Shown here piece after piece: positions 26,601-36,490 of a stretch of DNA of 64,000 bases. A model generated the notes under the pieces. The model searched no databases. It saw only the letters and a list, made by a program, of their open reading frames with translations, and was not told the DNA's origin. The stretch is taken from the NCBI GenBank assembly GCA_903901045.1, contig CAIUPP010000023.1:62001-126000 (forward strand), in the 5' to 3' direction. The stretch is from an uncultured Planctomycetota bacterium. Lineage in GTDB: Bacteria > Planctomycetota > Brocadiia > CAIUPP01. The position numbers and the translations under genes were made by a program. Numbering within the stretch: position 1 is the first letter of the stretch; each line of letters opens with the position of its first letter.

Positions 26601-26985
26601 CCGCCATCCGGCGCGTCAGCGGGTCCTCGAACTGCTCCTTCTTCAGAAGCACGGCGTTGATGAGATGGTTTTCCATCCCGCCCGCGGCGCGCTCGAGATG
26701 CACGGCCACCATTTCGTCGGTCAGCGGGCGCGCAAGGTTGTAAACGAGGCGCAGGACGAAGACGGTCGCCGCCCCGGCCGCCAGCGCCACGGCGAACGCC
26801 GCGCGCAGCCAGCCCGGCAGAGCGAACAGGTTGTCCGCCGCCAGCGCGAGGAAGCAGCCCGCCAGCAGCAGCGTGGTCCCGCGCAGCAGGTCGCGCAGCG
26901 TGAAGCCAAGCCGCCAGGTCCGCCGCGCCCGCGCGAGCCGTTCGCCGATCTGCGCCATTGAGGATGATGCTTCGGGCCGATTCAC
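23674..26985 (-). CDS. DUF4175 large membrane protein
   Basis: 1103 residues, typical of the DUF4175 family found beside MoxR and BatA genes. Two to three membrane helices lie in the first 180 residues ('GTTLLLAGCFLALAA', 'AAFAVALAAGAATVFVL', 'WAAWACIAAAATGLYALLF'). Several beta-sandwich repeats follow (for example 'SPGNADLLQGETLEVEARVDG'), then a long helical/coiled-coil part (about 540-1000) and a Gly/Ser-rich tail with 'SQKVILSNLRDVKDVVSRQK'. Most of the protein is probably periplasmic. The biochemical role is not established. It lies 16 bases downstream of an exported-protein gene in the same operon. Confidence 0.88.
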   Translation of the reverse strand: MNRPEASSSMAQIGERLARARRTWRLGFTLRDLLRGTTLLLAGCFLALAADNLFALPGWLRAAFAVALAAGAATVFVLRLVYNLARPLTDEMVAVHLERAAGGMENHLINAVLLKKEQFEDPLTRRMAERQFDETLETVRALKERKRLPEQRAFRTWAAWACIAAAATGLYALLFADRFANALQRYAHPTRFIAPLTATRLTVSPGNADLLQGETLEVEARVDGMLPEKALVRYTEADGSSAEHVMPFEGGVFAWRFSGVQNPFQYRVQAGDAASDLFRVSVRTRPAVKEVKLVRTFPEYMGRAVENETSPIGNISGPVGMTVALEAVADRPISTAALAVRAAAPGQEAEASRTPMSVAGSSASGKLELARSGQYLIEVKDAAGVANKPVTAQLVAAVDEAPVVRITDPAKDIVAAPGDRISVAAAARDDFSLRGLSLFVQLRAGAEWKKQAEWKYPTPRREGAEGVVLRLDEIGCAAGEALSYYFVADDGKPGRAASEGRSRTYTITVMDKAAVEQKQKAEQEAFLTLVRKLIGLQETNLAATKQTAEWPASAKADLAADSAARTAFAGRVGPLVKAEEELYSQARDSVRAFSDLETPEALEALASIAAHEITQSVERLNALRAVAANDHEASLALAAADVQTQVIDQLRKLLADPKALLAERLAASAQKEKAADKPDDLNQNRQRVEKMVDALKQFQEEQKEVIGLSKRLGEIAVDDFTKEDDKTLQKVVDAEAKWAKYFQEAATDLSKLPPQDFSIPNLAKEYVEIYSEVKKAADADQMKTVELAVPLEQGGLELAKSIETNLEKWLMETPDRIAWKMEDPVQDYDVPLADLPDQLEDIVGDLMEKEDDLLAEAEDATSAWLDSMDKGVGWTAMDGPISDMSAKGVTGNMLPNQQEVGGRSGEGRTGKSSGQYVEETSVGKGGRQTPTRLTQDPFEAGVIKDTGPEANTGSSGGGKASGFGQEGLEGPVPAAVQKQLKRMANQQQQLIDQAKRIDFGLQKYQCPRGELPKTIELMQQVQQQFDSGKMLSTAGSSQKVILSNLRDVKDVVSRQKVVNRSNASLPKEMRDEIAASAGEEVPEQYRELVNGYFKALSEDAAKE

Positions 26986-27001
26986 TTCTGTTCTCCTGAC
27001 A

Positions 27002-28192
27002 TCAAGGCTTGGCCGCCTGGGAAGACAATTGCAGGCTGACTTCCACGTTCGGCGCCTCGCGGCTGATCTTCAGCCCCGCAAGCTGCGGACAATACGAGAA
27101 CGCCCGCGCCGGGACGTCCGCCTTCTTGAGCATCTCGCGGTAGACGAAGAAACGCGATTTGATGCGCCATTCGCCGGCCGGCTTCTCCATCAGCCAGACC
27201 TCGTACCGGCGATCCAGTTCGCCTCCTTCGAGCGTCATATTGCCGCGCCGTTCCATCGCAACAAGCACAAAGGCCGAATCGGTATTCCCGGCCCCGTAGA
27301 GGGGGGCATGGGAAGTGAAGAAATCGTTGACCTGCGCAGCCCAGTCCGCGACCTCCTTGAGCGCCGCCGCGTCGAACCGCGCGCACCCCGGGGCCTGTTC
27401 GCGGCTGGTGCTGTAATAGACCGCCTTGTCCGTGACGGCGGCGATATCGTACGTGCCCGCCGTCAACTGCGCGAATTGGAACCGCCGCTTCGGGAGCAAT
27501 GTGGCGTTGAAGGAGGCACTCTTTTCCTGGTGGATGGCGGCCATGCCCTGGAGAGTTTCACCGGAGGGCAGGGCGGCCGCTCCGCTGATGCAGCCGAGCG
27601 CGCCCGCCGATGCGCCTCCCTGGAAGGTGATCTTCCGGATGAAGACCAGGTCGTCCAGCTTCTGTCCCACCTCTCCCTCCATCTTGCGCGGGAGGAAGTA
27701 GCGGCGGTTCTCTTCCCCTTCCTGGAGCGTGAGGGTCGAGGAGATCAGATGGCCTTCGAGCGTCCGCCCGTCATGGAAGGTGACGCGGCCCGTGAATTCC
27801 TTGATCGGCCAGGTTTCGCCGGTGTACACCTTCTCGTCGTTCCCCCCTTCCTTGAAGAACCACTTGCGCTCCATCACCTCGCGCTCGATGACCGCCTCAA
27901 ACGTCCGGACCTCGTCGCCGCCGATGATGACGCGCCGCTTCTGCTGATCGCTGTACAGAATGAGTTGATCGTTCGTGAGCAGCGCCTTTCCCGCAAAGGT
28001 GCGCCCGTCGCTGAACTCGACCGTGGCGTCGCGCCAGGCCAACTCGGCGCGCGCCGCCTGTGCGGAGAACAGCAGGAGGAAACCACCGAGGAACAGGGAT
28101 GCGCTCGGATACGGGAAACGACAACGAGGATTCCGGCCGCGGAGCAGCGCGGCAACGCGCAGATACGGCAATAGAACGCCAAGAATACTCAT
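27002..28192 (-). CDS. Exported protein of the MoxR-type operon
   Basis: 396 residues. A long N-terminal stretch with a hydrophobic core ('ASLFLGGFLLLFSAQAARAE') ends at a probable signal cleavage site near residue 49. The mature part has three similar beta segments ('VEFSDGRTFAGKALLTNDQL', 'VTFHDGRTLEGHLISSTLTL', 'AALPSGETLQGMAAIH'), each with a D/P-S/G-G-R/E-T motif; these look like small repeated beta-barrels. The C-terminal half has no recognised family. The gene lies 1 base after the VWA/amidotransferase-fold gene. The first 30 residues before the hydrophobic core are unusual and partly repeat-like in DNA, so the start may be internal. Confidence 0.72.
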   Translation of the reverse strand: MSILGVLLPYLRVAALLRGRNPRCRFPYPSASLFLGGFLLLFSAQAARAELAWRDATVEFSDGRTFAGKALLTNDQLILYSDQQKRRVIIGGDEVRTFEAVIEREVMERKWFFKEGGNDEKVYTGETWPIKEFTGRVTFHDGRTLEGHLISSTLTLQEGEENRRYFLPRKMEGEVGQKLDDLVFIRKITFQGGASAGALGCISGAAALPSGETLQGMAAIHQEKSASFNATLLPKRRFQFAQLTAGTYDIAAVTDKAVYYSTSREQAPGCARFDAAALKEVADWAAQVNDFFTSHAPLYGAGNTDSAFVLVAMERRGNMTLEGGELDRRYEVWLMEKPAGEWRIKSRFFVYREMLKKADVPARAFSYCPQLAGLKISREAPNVEVSLQLSSQAAKP

Positions 28193-28193
28193 G

Positions 28194-30458
28194 TCAATTC
28201 AACCCGCTGCGGCGGCGAAGAATCCATTCCGCCGTCACGCAGCCCAGGAAGATCATGAAGAACTCCGGACCATTCCAGAGATTCTTTTCCTCGCGATACA
28301 CCACCTGCCGGCTGCGCTGAGTCAGGTCGTCCGGAATGCGCGCCGCCGTGGCGAAGTTGTAGCAGCGTCCGCCGGTATCGCGCGCGAGCGCGCTCATCGC
28401 CGATTCATCCGCGTCGACGGAGTCGAATTCCCCCGCCACGCGGCCGACCATGAAATCGAAGCGCGCCTCCCCCAGGGGGCGCTGCTTCTCCGCCGCACTG
28501 ACGACGGCATGATACACTCCCCCCGCCGCGGGGCGAAAGGAGGCCTGATATTTCCCGGCGGAGAGCGGGACGGCTTCCAGCCGCATCTCCATCGGCGCGG
28601 GGCCGGCGGAGGGGGACTCGACGCGCAGCGTCAGGTCGGCGCGCTCCCTGGGCTGGCCGGACTCGTCGCGCAACTGCGCCTCGACCAGCACCGGCTCGCC
28701 GGGCTCGTACTCCACCTTGGCCGTCCAGGCCGAGAGTGCAACGCCGGGGGCGTGCGCGGCGTCCTTGCGCGCGGCGAGCCAGCGCAGGGACTGCCGCCAG
28801 AAGCGGTAATAGGGCGAGGCCTGGCCGCGCCCTTCGTACTGGAACTTCCATTTCCAGGTGGTATCGGTGGTGACCGCCAGGACGCGCCCGTCGCCGTAGC
28901 GCTGCTCGACCACCACCGGCAGCGGGTCGCTCCCGGCGAGCGCGGTGGGATGCTGCAGAAGCACCGAGGCGCCCGGCTTGGCGCCAAGCACTCTGCTCGC
29001 GCCATCCAGCGTCACTTCCCCGGCGCCGGGGCGGAAGAACTCATCGCAGCCCAGGAAGATGGGATGCCCCGCCCCCGCCGCCGTGAGTTTGGGCGCAAAG
29101 GTTCCCTCGCACTGCCCGTCGCCAGGACCGCCCATCCGCACCGGCAGCAGCTCCTCCAGCGGGCTTCCCACGTAGCCGCCGGGTCCGAAGGCGTGATACC
29201 CCCCCATCGCCAGCAGCGCGCCCCCCTCCGAGACGAAGCGCTTCAGGAGGGACAATTGCTCGTCGCTGAACTCCTCGCGCGCGATGTCCCCCAGGATCAC
29301 CACGTCAAACTTCTTGAACTCCTCCGCGCGCGCGGGAAGCCCCTTGCTCAAATCCACCCCGACGACGGCCCCCTGCTGAAGGAAGACATCCTTGCGCAAT
29401 TTGACGACGCTGGTCAGTTCGATGCTCGGGTCGCTGCTCAGGACGTGGTAGAGGAAGCGGTACTCGCTGCGCGCGACTCCTTCGACCATCAGCGTGCGTA
29501 TCTTCGGGTCGATGACGTTGACCATAAAGTCGCGGTGGTTGTTCTCCGCCACGCTCTCCCCGGCAATGGGGGGCAGTTCGGCGCGGAGCATGACCAGGCC
29601 GACCTCGCGCGGGACGAACTCCACCTCCACGTCGCGCGCGCCGTTGGCGGCGGGGAACTGCACCGGCGCGCTGCCGACGACCTGCTCCCCCTTCTTCAGC
29701 GTCAGCGTGACCTGCCGGTCCGTCGCCGAGAGCGCCTCCAGCCCCTCGTTCGAGAGACGCAGCTTGAGTTTCGCGGTGTTGTTGACGATCAGCTCCGGAT
29801 TGTGCGGCGCGCCCGCGATGCCGATGTCGAGGAAGCGCCCCTTCTCCGCCATGCGCCCCCCCAGCACGACGGGGATGACCGGCACGCCGATTGAGCGCGC
29901 AACCTTCCGCACATCCTCCCCCATCGTTGAGACACCGTCGCTGAGCAGCACCACGGCGGCAAGCCCCTCCGCCCCGACACGCGCCACGGAGTCGCGCAGC
30001 GCGTCGCCGATGGCCGTGCCTTTCGCGTCGGCCTTCAGCGGCGCGTCCAACGGCGTTTCGGAAAGCGTCTCGCCGAAGGTGAAGAAGTGGACCTGATGCT
30101 CCTTCGCAAGCCGCTTGAGCAGAGCGTGCTGCGAGTCGTGCAGGAGCAGTTCCGACGTCTCCAGGCGGCTCTTCTCCTCGAACGCGTCGCGGATGCTCAT
30201 GCTCTGCGAGACATCCTGGAGAACGATCACCTGCTGGCGCTCAAGGCGGGTGTGGCTGAAGCGCAGCACGGGTTTGAGAAGAAAGAGCGCGACGGTGAGC
30301 ACAGCGAGCAGGCGGAACCATAGCAGGGCGTGGTATCGCCACGGGGCGAGCTGCGCCCGCTTCCGGCGGTAGCAGGCCCAGACGGCAACGCCACCGGCCA
30401 GCGCGAGGAGGATGATGATCCCCGCAGGCCATTGACCGCTGAATTCAAATTGCCACAT
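28194..30458 (-). CDS. VWA and glutamine-amidotransferase-fold membrane protein
   Basis: 754 residues. Two N-terminal helices ('GIIILLALAGGVAVWACY', 'LLAVLTVALFLLKPVLRF') lead into a von Willebrand factor A-type domain ('VIVLQDVSQSMSI' MIDAS, 'VLLSDGVSTMGEDV'). Ig-like segments follow. Next is a class I glutamine amidotransferase-like domain ('KKFDVVILGDIAREEFSDEQ', 'FVSEGGALLAMGGYHAFGPG') without an obvious catalytic Cys, and a C-terminal Ig-like part with a last helix near the end. This arrangement is standard for proteins next to BatA in MoxR operons. It lies 54 bases downstream of the BatA-like gene. Confidence 0.87.
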   Translation of the reverse strand: MWQFEFSGQWPAGIIILLALAGGVAVWACYRRKRAQLAPWRYHALLWFRLLAVLTVALFLLKPVLRFSHTRLERQQVIVLQDVSQSMSIRDAFEEKSRLETSELLLHDSQHALLKRLAKEHQVHFFTFGETLSETPLDAPLKADAKGTAIGDALRDSVARVGAEGLAAVVLLSDGVSTMGEDVRKVARSIGVPVIPVVLGGRMAEKGRFLDIGIAGAPHNPELIVNNTAKLKLRLSNEGLEALSATDRQVTLTLKKGEQVVGSAPVQFPAANGARDVEVEFVPREVGLVMLRAELPPIAGESVAENNHRDFMVNVIDPKIRTLMVEGVARSEYRFLYHVLSSDPSIELTSVVKLRKDVFLQQGAVVGVDLSKGLPARAEEFKKFDVVILGDIAREEFSDEQLSLLKRFVSEGGALLAMGGYHAFGPGGYVGSPLEELLPVRMGGPGDGQCEGTFAPKLTAAGAGHPIFLGCDEFFRPGAGEVTLDGASRVLGAKPGASVLLQHPTALAGSDPLPVVVEQRYGDGRVLAVTTDTTWKWKFQYEGRGQASPYYRFWRQSLRWLAARKDAAHAPGVALSAWTAKVEYEPGEPVLVEAQLRDESGQPRERADLTLRVESPSAGPAPMEMRLEAVPLSAGKYQASFRPAAGGVYHAVVSAAEKQRPLGEARFDFMVGRVAGEFDSVDADESAMSALARDTGGRCYNFATAARIPDDLTQRSRQVVYREEKNLWNGPEFFMIFLGCVTAEWILRRRSGLN

Positions 30459-30512
30459 AACGGCTCACAGACAAGGACATAAGGGACTGCAACGACGACG
30501 GCAACGAACGGC

Positions 30513-32639
30513 TTAGTGCTTTACAAAGACATTTGCCAAAAAGGCCTCCAGGACCACGAGGGCCAGCGCGGCCAGAAGAAGGTAATCCCAGAGAGGGAGG
30601 CCCTGGCGCTGGAGCTGCACGACCGTCGCAAGATGGTCGGGCTTGTCGGTGTAGATCAGGTTCGACCGGCCCAGGTTGGTTTTCGCCTCGGCCGGCTGCC
30701 AGCGCGCGAGGTCGCTCTCGCCGGGAGGGGCGTTCACCGCGAAGGCCTCGCGCACCTGGCGCTCGCCCGCGGCGAACTCGACGCGGTAGATGCCCGGACG
30801 CTGGGTGCCGTTGAACTGCGCCTTGTTCTCCGCCCCGGCGACGGCGCTGCGCAGCAGGATCGGCTGCGGCTTATCGTCGGGCCGGGCGGGAGGCGGCAGG
30901 AGCTTCACCTCAACCGGTTTCTCCCCCGCCACCTTGATCGTCCTGGGCATGCCAACCGTCACGGCGCCCGGCTCCGAGCCGGAACCGCTGAGGTAGTAGA
31001 CGATCTGGTGCATGAGTGGGAGGAACCAGGTTTTGAGCGGCATGTTGCTCCAGAGCGGAGTGCAGGAGGTGGCGCAGAGGATCACGCGCCCCGCGCCGAA
31101 ACGGCGCTCCAGCATCAGCGGGCCGCCGTCGCTCTTGAGCAGAATGGCGGCCTCCGCGTCGCTGGGCGGCTGACAGGCCAGCAGCGAAGTCACCTGCGTC
31201 GTGCCCAGGTCCATGCCGGAGAATATTTCGCGCAGCGCCGGATGGTCACGGTCCGCTTCCTGGATGCGGAAGAAGCACGGCTCCGCCCCCGCTTGCGGCG
31301 TCCGGACCTCCCCCAGCGCGGCGGGGAGCAGCCGGTGAGACTCCACGGCAGTCGGCCCAAGCGCTGCGTTGTATGCGAAGGGATTCACCCGCTCCCCGCA
31401 GAAGAGCAGCAACCCGCCCCCGCGCCGGACATAATCGGCGAGGCGGTCCGCCCACCCCTCCCCCGTCGCGGGCACGTCGGCGAGGATAACGCAGGCGTAT
31501 TCATCCAGCCGCTTGGAATCGAACTCCTCCGGGCGCGCGATATCGACGGTGATCGGCGAGGAGGCCCCCTCCTGCCCATTCCTCTGGAGCGCGAGGCGCA
31601 GGAAAAACGCGCCGTCGAGATGCCGCACGACGGAGGGCGCGCCATCCACCAACAGCACCGGCAACTTCTCCAGCACCGGAATCGTGAAGTAGCAGCGGTC
31701 GTCCGAGGGACAGCCATCGGGACTGAGTTCCACCCGCCCGGTATGCACTCCGGCGCTCTTGAAGGCATAGCGGAAAAGCAATGTCTGCGCGCCGCCGGGG
31801 ACCGCCGCGACCGGCTGCTCCGCGACCTTCTCGTCATCCACGATCAGGGAGAGCGTCCCCCCCGTGGCGCTGCGCGAGCCGGTGTTCTCCACGCGGCAGG
31901 AGAGGCCGAACGGCGCCCCCACGGCGTGGACCGCCAGCCCCGCATCCAGCCGGGTGACGGCGAGATTGCACGGCGTTTCCGCGCCCGCGTCCACGAGATA
32001 AACGGGGACCTCGCGCGGGATGCGCGCGGCAATCTCCTTGATCGCGGGGGAGATGGCGGAGCGCTGAAGGTCGGTGAGAATGTACAATTCTTTCGCCGGG
32101 TTGGGGCTCTTTTCGAGCAGTTCCACTGCGCGCTGGAGCGGGCTGCCCAGTTCGCCTCCGCCATAGCCGCATTCCAGCGCGGCGACGCGCGTGCGCAGTC
32201 CCGCGAGGTCGCTGGTGGAGACGGGCGCTTTTTCAGCGCCGGGGTCGCTGAGGACCAGCGCGGCGGTGTCCTCGGACTTCAAACCGTCCACCACCTGCAG
32301 CGCGGCCCCTTTGGCGCGTTCAAAGGCGCTGGATCCCTGGCTGACGGCCTGCATGGAGCCGCTGTTGTCCAGGAGGATGACGGCGGTGGCCGGAACGCCG
32401 CCGCCGCGCGAGTTGAGCGACTTGAGGATTGGCCGCTCCAGCGCGCCGACCAGCGCCGCGAGCACCGCCAGCCGCGCCGCCAATAGCAGGAACTCCCGCA
32501 GCCGCTGCCGCCGCGCAACGCGCTGATCCAGCATGCGCAGGAAAAGGAGTGTGCTGAACGGCATCGGTTTCGCCTTGCGGCGATGGACCAGGTGCACGAT
32601 GATCGGAATGGCTAGGGACAGCCAGAGCAGGTGGATCAT
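30513..32639 (-). CDS. BatA-like VWA domain membrane protein
   Basis: 708 residues. The first 80 residues are a BatA/aerotolerance-type N-terminus ('LWLSLAIPIIVHLVHRRKAK', 'FSTLLFLRMLDQRVARRQRL') with two membrane helices. A VWA domain follows with MIDAS 'ILLDNSGSM' (about residue 90) and 'YILTDLQRSA'. Then come an Ig-like part, an amidotransferase-fold segment ('ACVILADVPATGEGW', 'YVRRGGGLLLFCGERVNPF') and a C-terminal helix ('YLLLAALALVVLEAFLANVF'). The periplasmic bulk between two anchors suggests an envelope assembly or substrate-binding role. It follows the DUF58 gene across a 250-base repeat-filled gap. Confidence 0.88.
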   Translation of the reverse strand: MIHLLWLSLAIPIIVHLVHRRKAKPMPFSTLLFLRMLDQRVARRQRLREFLLLAARLAVLAALVGALERPILKSLNSRGGGVPATAVILLDNSGSMQAVSQGSSAFERAKGAALQVVDGLKSEDTAALVLSDPGAEKAPVSTSDLAGLRTRVAALECGYGGGELGSPLQRAVELLEKSPNPAKELYILTDLQRSAISPAIKEIAARIPREVPVYLVDAGAETPCNLAVTRLDAGLAVHAVGAPFGLSCRVENTGSRSATGGTLSLIVDDEKVAEQPVAAVPGGAQTLLFRYAFKSAGVHTGRVELSPDGCPSDDRCYFTIPVLEKLPVLLVDGAPSVVRHLDGAFFLRLALQRNGQEGASSPITVDIARPEEFDSKRLDEYACVILADVPATGEGWADRLADYVRRGGGLLLFCGERVNPFAYNAALGPTAVESHRLLPAALGEVRTPQAGAEPCFFRIQEADRDHPALREIFSGMDLGTTQVTSLLACQPPSDAEAAILLKSDGGPLMLERRFGAGRVILCATSCTPLWSNMPLKTWFLPLMHQIVYYLSGSGSEPGAVTVGMPRTIKVAGEKPVEVKLLPPPARPDDKPQPILLRSAVAGAENKAQFNGTQRPGIYRVEFAAGERQVREAFAVNAPPGESDLARWQPAEAKTNLGRSNLIYTDKPDHLATVVQLQRQGLPLWDYLLLAALALVVLEAFLANVFVKH

Positions 32640-32889
32640 CGGACCCTCGGCACGAACGACGGAAGGGAACCGCCGATGAACGCCGATGAACGCGGATACG
32701 GATTACGGCGAACGAGAGCAACGGCGACAGGGGACAACGACGTGAAACCACGGATGAACAGTGATACACACGGGTACGAGGGGAGGGAAACGGCGAAGGG
32801 GACCGCAGATAAACACGGAAACGCGCAGATACGAGAGAGACCTCTCTGTTCTGCATTCTGCACTCTGCATTCTGCACTCTGCATTCTCC
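32640..32889. repeat. Repeat mosaic in the DUF58-BatA gap, ending in a 7-bp tandem
   Basis: No gene. Blocks such as CGCCGATGAACGCCGATGAACG and CCACGGATGAACAG occur, followed by a heptamer tandem TGCATTC/TGCACTC in five alternating copies (32852-32887) that ends next to the DUF58 stop codon. These words resemble repeats scattered through other intergenic regions of this window. Confidence 0.7.
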
Positions 32890-33789
32890 TCACCCGCCTT
32901 TCTCGCGCTTCCTCAGGTACTCCGCCAGCATCACTTCGAACGGCGTGGCGGTGGAGAGCATCTGGTAGTCGACTTTGGCGCGAGTGGTGTCGCGGCGGTA
33001 GCGGTCGACGAAGGCGGCGAACTTGCTCCGGTACTCGTCGCCCAGCACCTCGGCGCGCAACTGCATCTTCTCGCGCGTCTCCAGATCGCGGAACTCGATG
33101 AGGCCGCTGAACGGGAATGCGATCTCCGCCGGGTCGAACAGGTTCATCACGATCAGTTCATGCCGCTCGTGGCGGAAATGCTCGAAGGCGTTCATCACCG
33201 CGTCCTGGTCCTCGACCAGGTCGCTCAGGACGATCACGAGCCCGCGCCGCTTGAGGCTCTCGGCGATGAGGTGCAGCGAGGAGGCGATGCCGGTCTTGCC
33301 CCTGGGAACGACCTTCTCCAGCCGGTCGATCACGTACTTCATGTGCGCGGGGCTGCTGCGCGGCGGAATGCGCTCGCGGAGGGATTCATCGAAGATCACC
33401 AGCCCCACCTGGTCGCGCTGCTGCGTCATCAGGAAGGTGAGCGCCGCGGCCAGCGCGCAGCCGTACTCCAGCTTGCTGCAGCCGTCGGAGCGGTAGCCCA
33501 TGGAAGCGCTGGCGTCGAGGAGGATGGTGCAGGTCATGTTGGTCTCCTCCTCGTACTCGCGCACGTAGCGGCGGTCGGAGCGGGCGAAGACCTTCCAGTC
33601 GAAATGCTTCAGATCGTCGCCGGGCATGTACTCGCGGTACCCGGCGAACTCGGCGCTGAAGCCTTTGAAGGGGCTGTGGTGCAGGCCGCTGATGTACCCT
33701 TCCACCACCGTCCGGGCGAGCATCTGCAGGTTGCCCAGCCGGGCGAGCTTGGAAGGGTCGTAGTATTTGCTGTAGAGACCTTTGGACAT
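32890..33789 (-). CDS. DUF58 domain protein
   Basis: 299 residues. The DUF58 family accompanies MoxR ATPases. The diagnostic motif 'GYREYMPGDDLKHFDWKVFA' is near residues 51-70, followed by 'YVREYEEETNMTCTILLDAS' leading into a VWA-like fold with MIDAS 'DASASMG' and 'LVIVLSDLVEDQD'. There are no membrane segments, so it is probably cytoplasmic. In other MoxR operons these proteins are thought to act as adaptors to the VWA partners. The start ATG 33789 has no Shine-Dalgarno because AT-rich repeat DNA (33800-33841) abuts it; translation may depend on coupling or on an internal start. Confidence 0.93.
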   Translation of the reverse strand: MSKGLYSKYYDPSKLARLGNLQMLARTVVEGYISGLHHSPFKGFSAEFAGYREYMPGDDLKHFDWKVFARSDRRYVREYEEETNMTCTILLDASASMGYRSDGCSKLEYGCALAAALTFLMTQQRDQVGLVIFDESLRERIPPRSSPAHMKYVIDRLEKVVPRGKTGIASSLHLIAESLKRRGLVIVLSDLVEDQDAVMNAFEHFRHERHELIVMNLFDPAEIAFPFSGLIEFRDLETREKMQLRAEVLGDEYRSKFAAFVDRYRRDTTRAKVDYQMLSTATPFEVMLAEYLRKREKGG

Positions 33790-33799
33790 TTTAACGACC

Positions 33800-33841
33800 G
33801 ATTTGCGATTTCTGATTACTGAATTGCGATTTCAGATTTGA
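33800..33841. repeat. AT-rich GATTTGCGATT-type repeat before the DUF58 gene
   Basis: GATTTGCGATTTCTGATTAC and a second degenerate unit fill the 56-base gap between moxR and the DUF58 gene. The words match the 14-bp tandem at 23577-23604, and the repeat occupies the place of a ribosome binding site. Confidence 0.7.
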
Positions 33842-33845
33842 CGAA

Positions 33846-34907
<1,062 letters not shown>

Positions 34908-34972
34908 GGGAGGAAACCTTTACAGCAAAACAAAGGACATAGAGGACTGCAAGGACTACACGGACAACGGCA

Positions 34973-36490
34973 CTAATGTGTGAGGGAATACAAGATAATA
35001 TTCACGCCCAGTTTCCCCGCGTCGTCGGCGGCGAGGTCCTTGCCGAACGGATGGTCGAAGCCGCGCCAGCCGCCGAGGCCGTAGGGACAGTAGACGACCG
35101 AGGTGGTGCCCCCCAGCACGATGCCCTGAAGCGGCAGCGCGGGGAGCGTCTCGCCGGAGTTCTCCGCATAGGGGGTGTAGGCGACCTCTTTGATTCGGCC
35201 CAGGAGGGTGTAGATCGGATGGTCGGCGGGCAGCGGTTGCAGCGACGTTCCCGGGAGAACGCGCGCAATTTCGCGCCGGAAAGCCAGGTCGAATTCCCTG
35301 GCGCCGCAGCAGGGGCTGGCCAGGAGGAAGCCTCCGCCGGCGAGGAAGTTCTTCAACCCCTTCACCTCGGCGTCGGTCAGAACGAAATTGTTGTGCCCGG
35401 TGATGTAAATGAAGGGGTACTTCATCACCGAGTCGGAGGAGAGATCCACGATGTTGCGCTCGAATTTGATCTCGGCGCTGGTGTGGGTGGCGACGGTTTT
35501 GAGCAGGCTGGCGATGGCGTTGGCCTGGCAGTCCCAGTTCTCCCCCACGCGCGCCTGCGCGAAGAGGAAGTCGCCGCGCGGTTGCGCCTCCTGCTCGTAA
35601 TAGAGCTTCTCGGTCGCCTGGTAGAGGGCGATCTCGTGGGTCGCGAGGGCGTAGGAGATCATATTGACGCCGATCTGGCGCGCGTCGTTCGGCTCGACGT
35701 TGAATGCCCCGGCGCGGATGTGCCCGTCCCAGCCGCAGCAGAGGCCGTAGCGCGAAAGGACGATGGCGGTGCGGCAACCCAGGTCGACGCCGAAGAGCAT
35801 CGGCTCGCCGTTGGGGGCGTCCGGCACGGGGCGAGTGTATTTCACCTTCTGTATCTGATAATAGCTGTTCAGCAAGGGATGCTCCGCCGGGAGCTTGTGA
35901 AAATGGCGGTCCGGCATGACCTTGCCCATCTCTCGCAAGAAGGCGGAGAAGAAGAGGGGGTTGCCATAGGCGGTGTCGCCCCAGATCGTGCCGCCATTAC
36001 GGATGAACTCGCGCAGGCGCGCCACGTCGGCATCGCTGAGCGTGAAATCCTCGCTGCCGCTGTAGTAGTAGATGGGATACTGCGACGGATCGGTGGTGAA
36101 GGCGCTCAGAGGGCCGGCCTTCCAGGTGTAGTTCATGTGGAGACTGAGGTTGGCGACGTTCAGCAGCACGGCGGCGTCGCCGGGGTCGAGGTTCCAGTCA
36201 TTGTACTTGATGGCCTGCCCGTCGATGGTCATTTCCTTCACGCTGCCGTAGGCGATCTTGGCGATAAGCGGCGGCGGAGAGGGCGGGCGCTTCTTTTCGG
36301 AGCGGCGCAGAGGCGTGGCCGGGAGCGGCAGCGGCGGCACCCCCTCGCCACCCTTCTGGCGCTGCTGCTGAGCGGGAGGCTTCGTGCCGCAAGGGCCTTT
36401 GGGCAGTTCGAGGTCCGCGCAAAGTGCGGGCGCGGCGATCAGCGCAGTAAGCAGAAGGAGAATCTTTTTGCGCTTCATGCCCATCATCAT
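34973..36490 (-). CDS. Exported protein with two DUF4159 domains
   Basis: 505 residues, the promoter-proximal gene of the operon. A signal peptide ('KILLLLTALIAAPALCADLE') precedes a Pro/Lys-rich linker (about 40-75), then two consecutive DUF4159 amidotransferase-like folds. The first runs about 75-290 ('YPIYYYSGSEDFTLSDADVA', 'FIRNGGTIWGD') and the second about 310-505 ('YPFIYITGHNNFVLTDAEVK', 'FLAGGGFLLASPCCGAREF'). DUF4159 is usually present once per protein, so this is a tandem version. GGAGG lies about 10 bases before ATG 36490. The start region has ATG ATG ATG, so a 1-2 codon shift is possible. Confidence 0.88.
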   Translation of the reverse strand: MMMGMKRKKILLLLTALIAAPALCADLELPKGPCGTKPPAQQQRQKGGEGVPPLPLPATPLRRSEKKRPPSPPPLIAKIAYGSVKEMTIDGQAIKYNDWNLDPGDAAVLLNVANLSLHMNYTWKAGPLSAFTTDPSQYPIYYYSGSEDFTLSDADVARLREFIRNGGTIWGDTAYGNPLFFSAFLREMGKVMPDRHFHKLPAEHPLLNSYYQIQKVKYTRPVPDAPNGEPMLFGVDLGCRTAIVLSRYGLCCGWDGHIRAGAFNVEPNDARQIGVNMISYALATHEIALYQATEKLYYEQEAQPRGDFLFAQARVGENWDCQANAIASLLKTVATHTSAEIKFERNIVDLSSDSVMKYPFIYITGHNNFVLTDAEVKGLKNFLAGGGFLLASPCCGAREFDLAFRREIARVLPGTSLQPLPADHPIYTLLGRIKEVAYTPYAENSGETLPALPLQGIVLGGTTSVVYCPYGLGGWRGFDHPFGKDLAADDAGKLGVNIILYSLTH

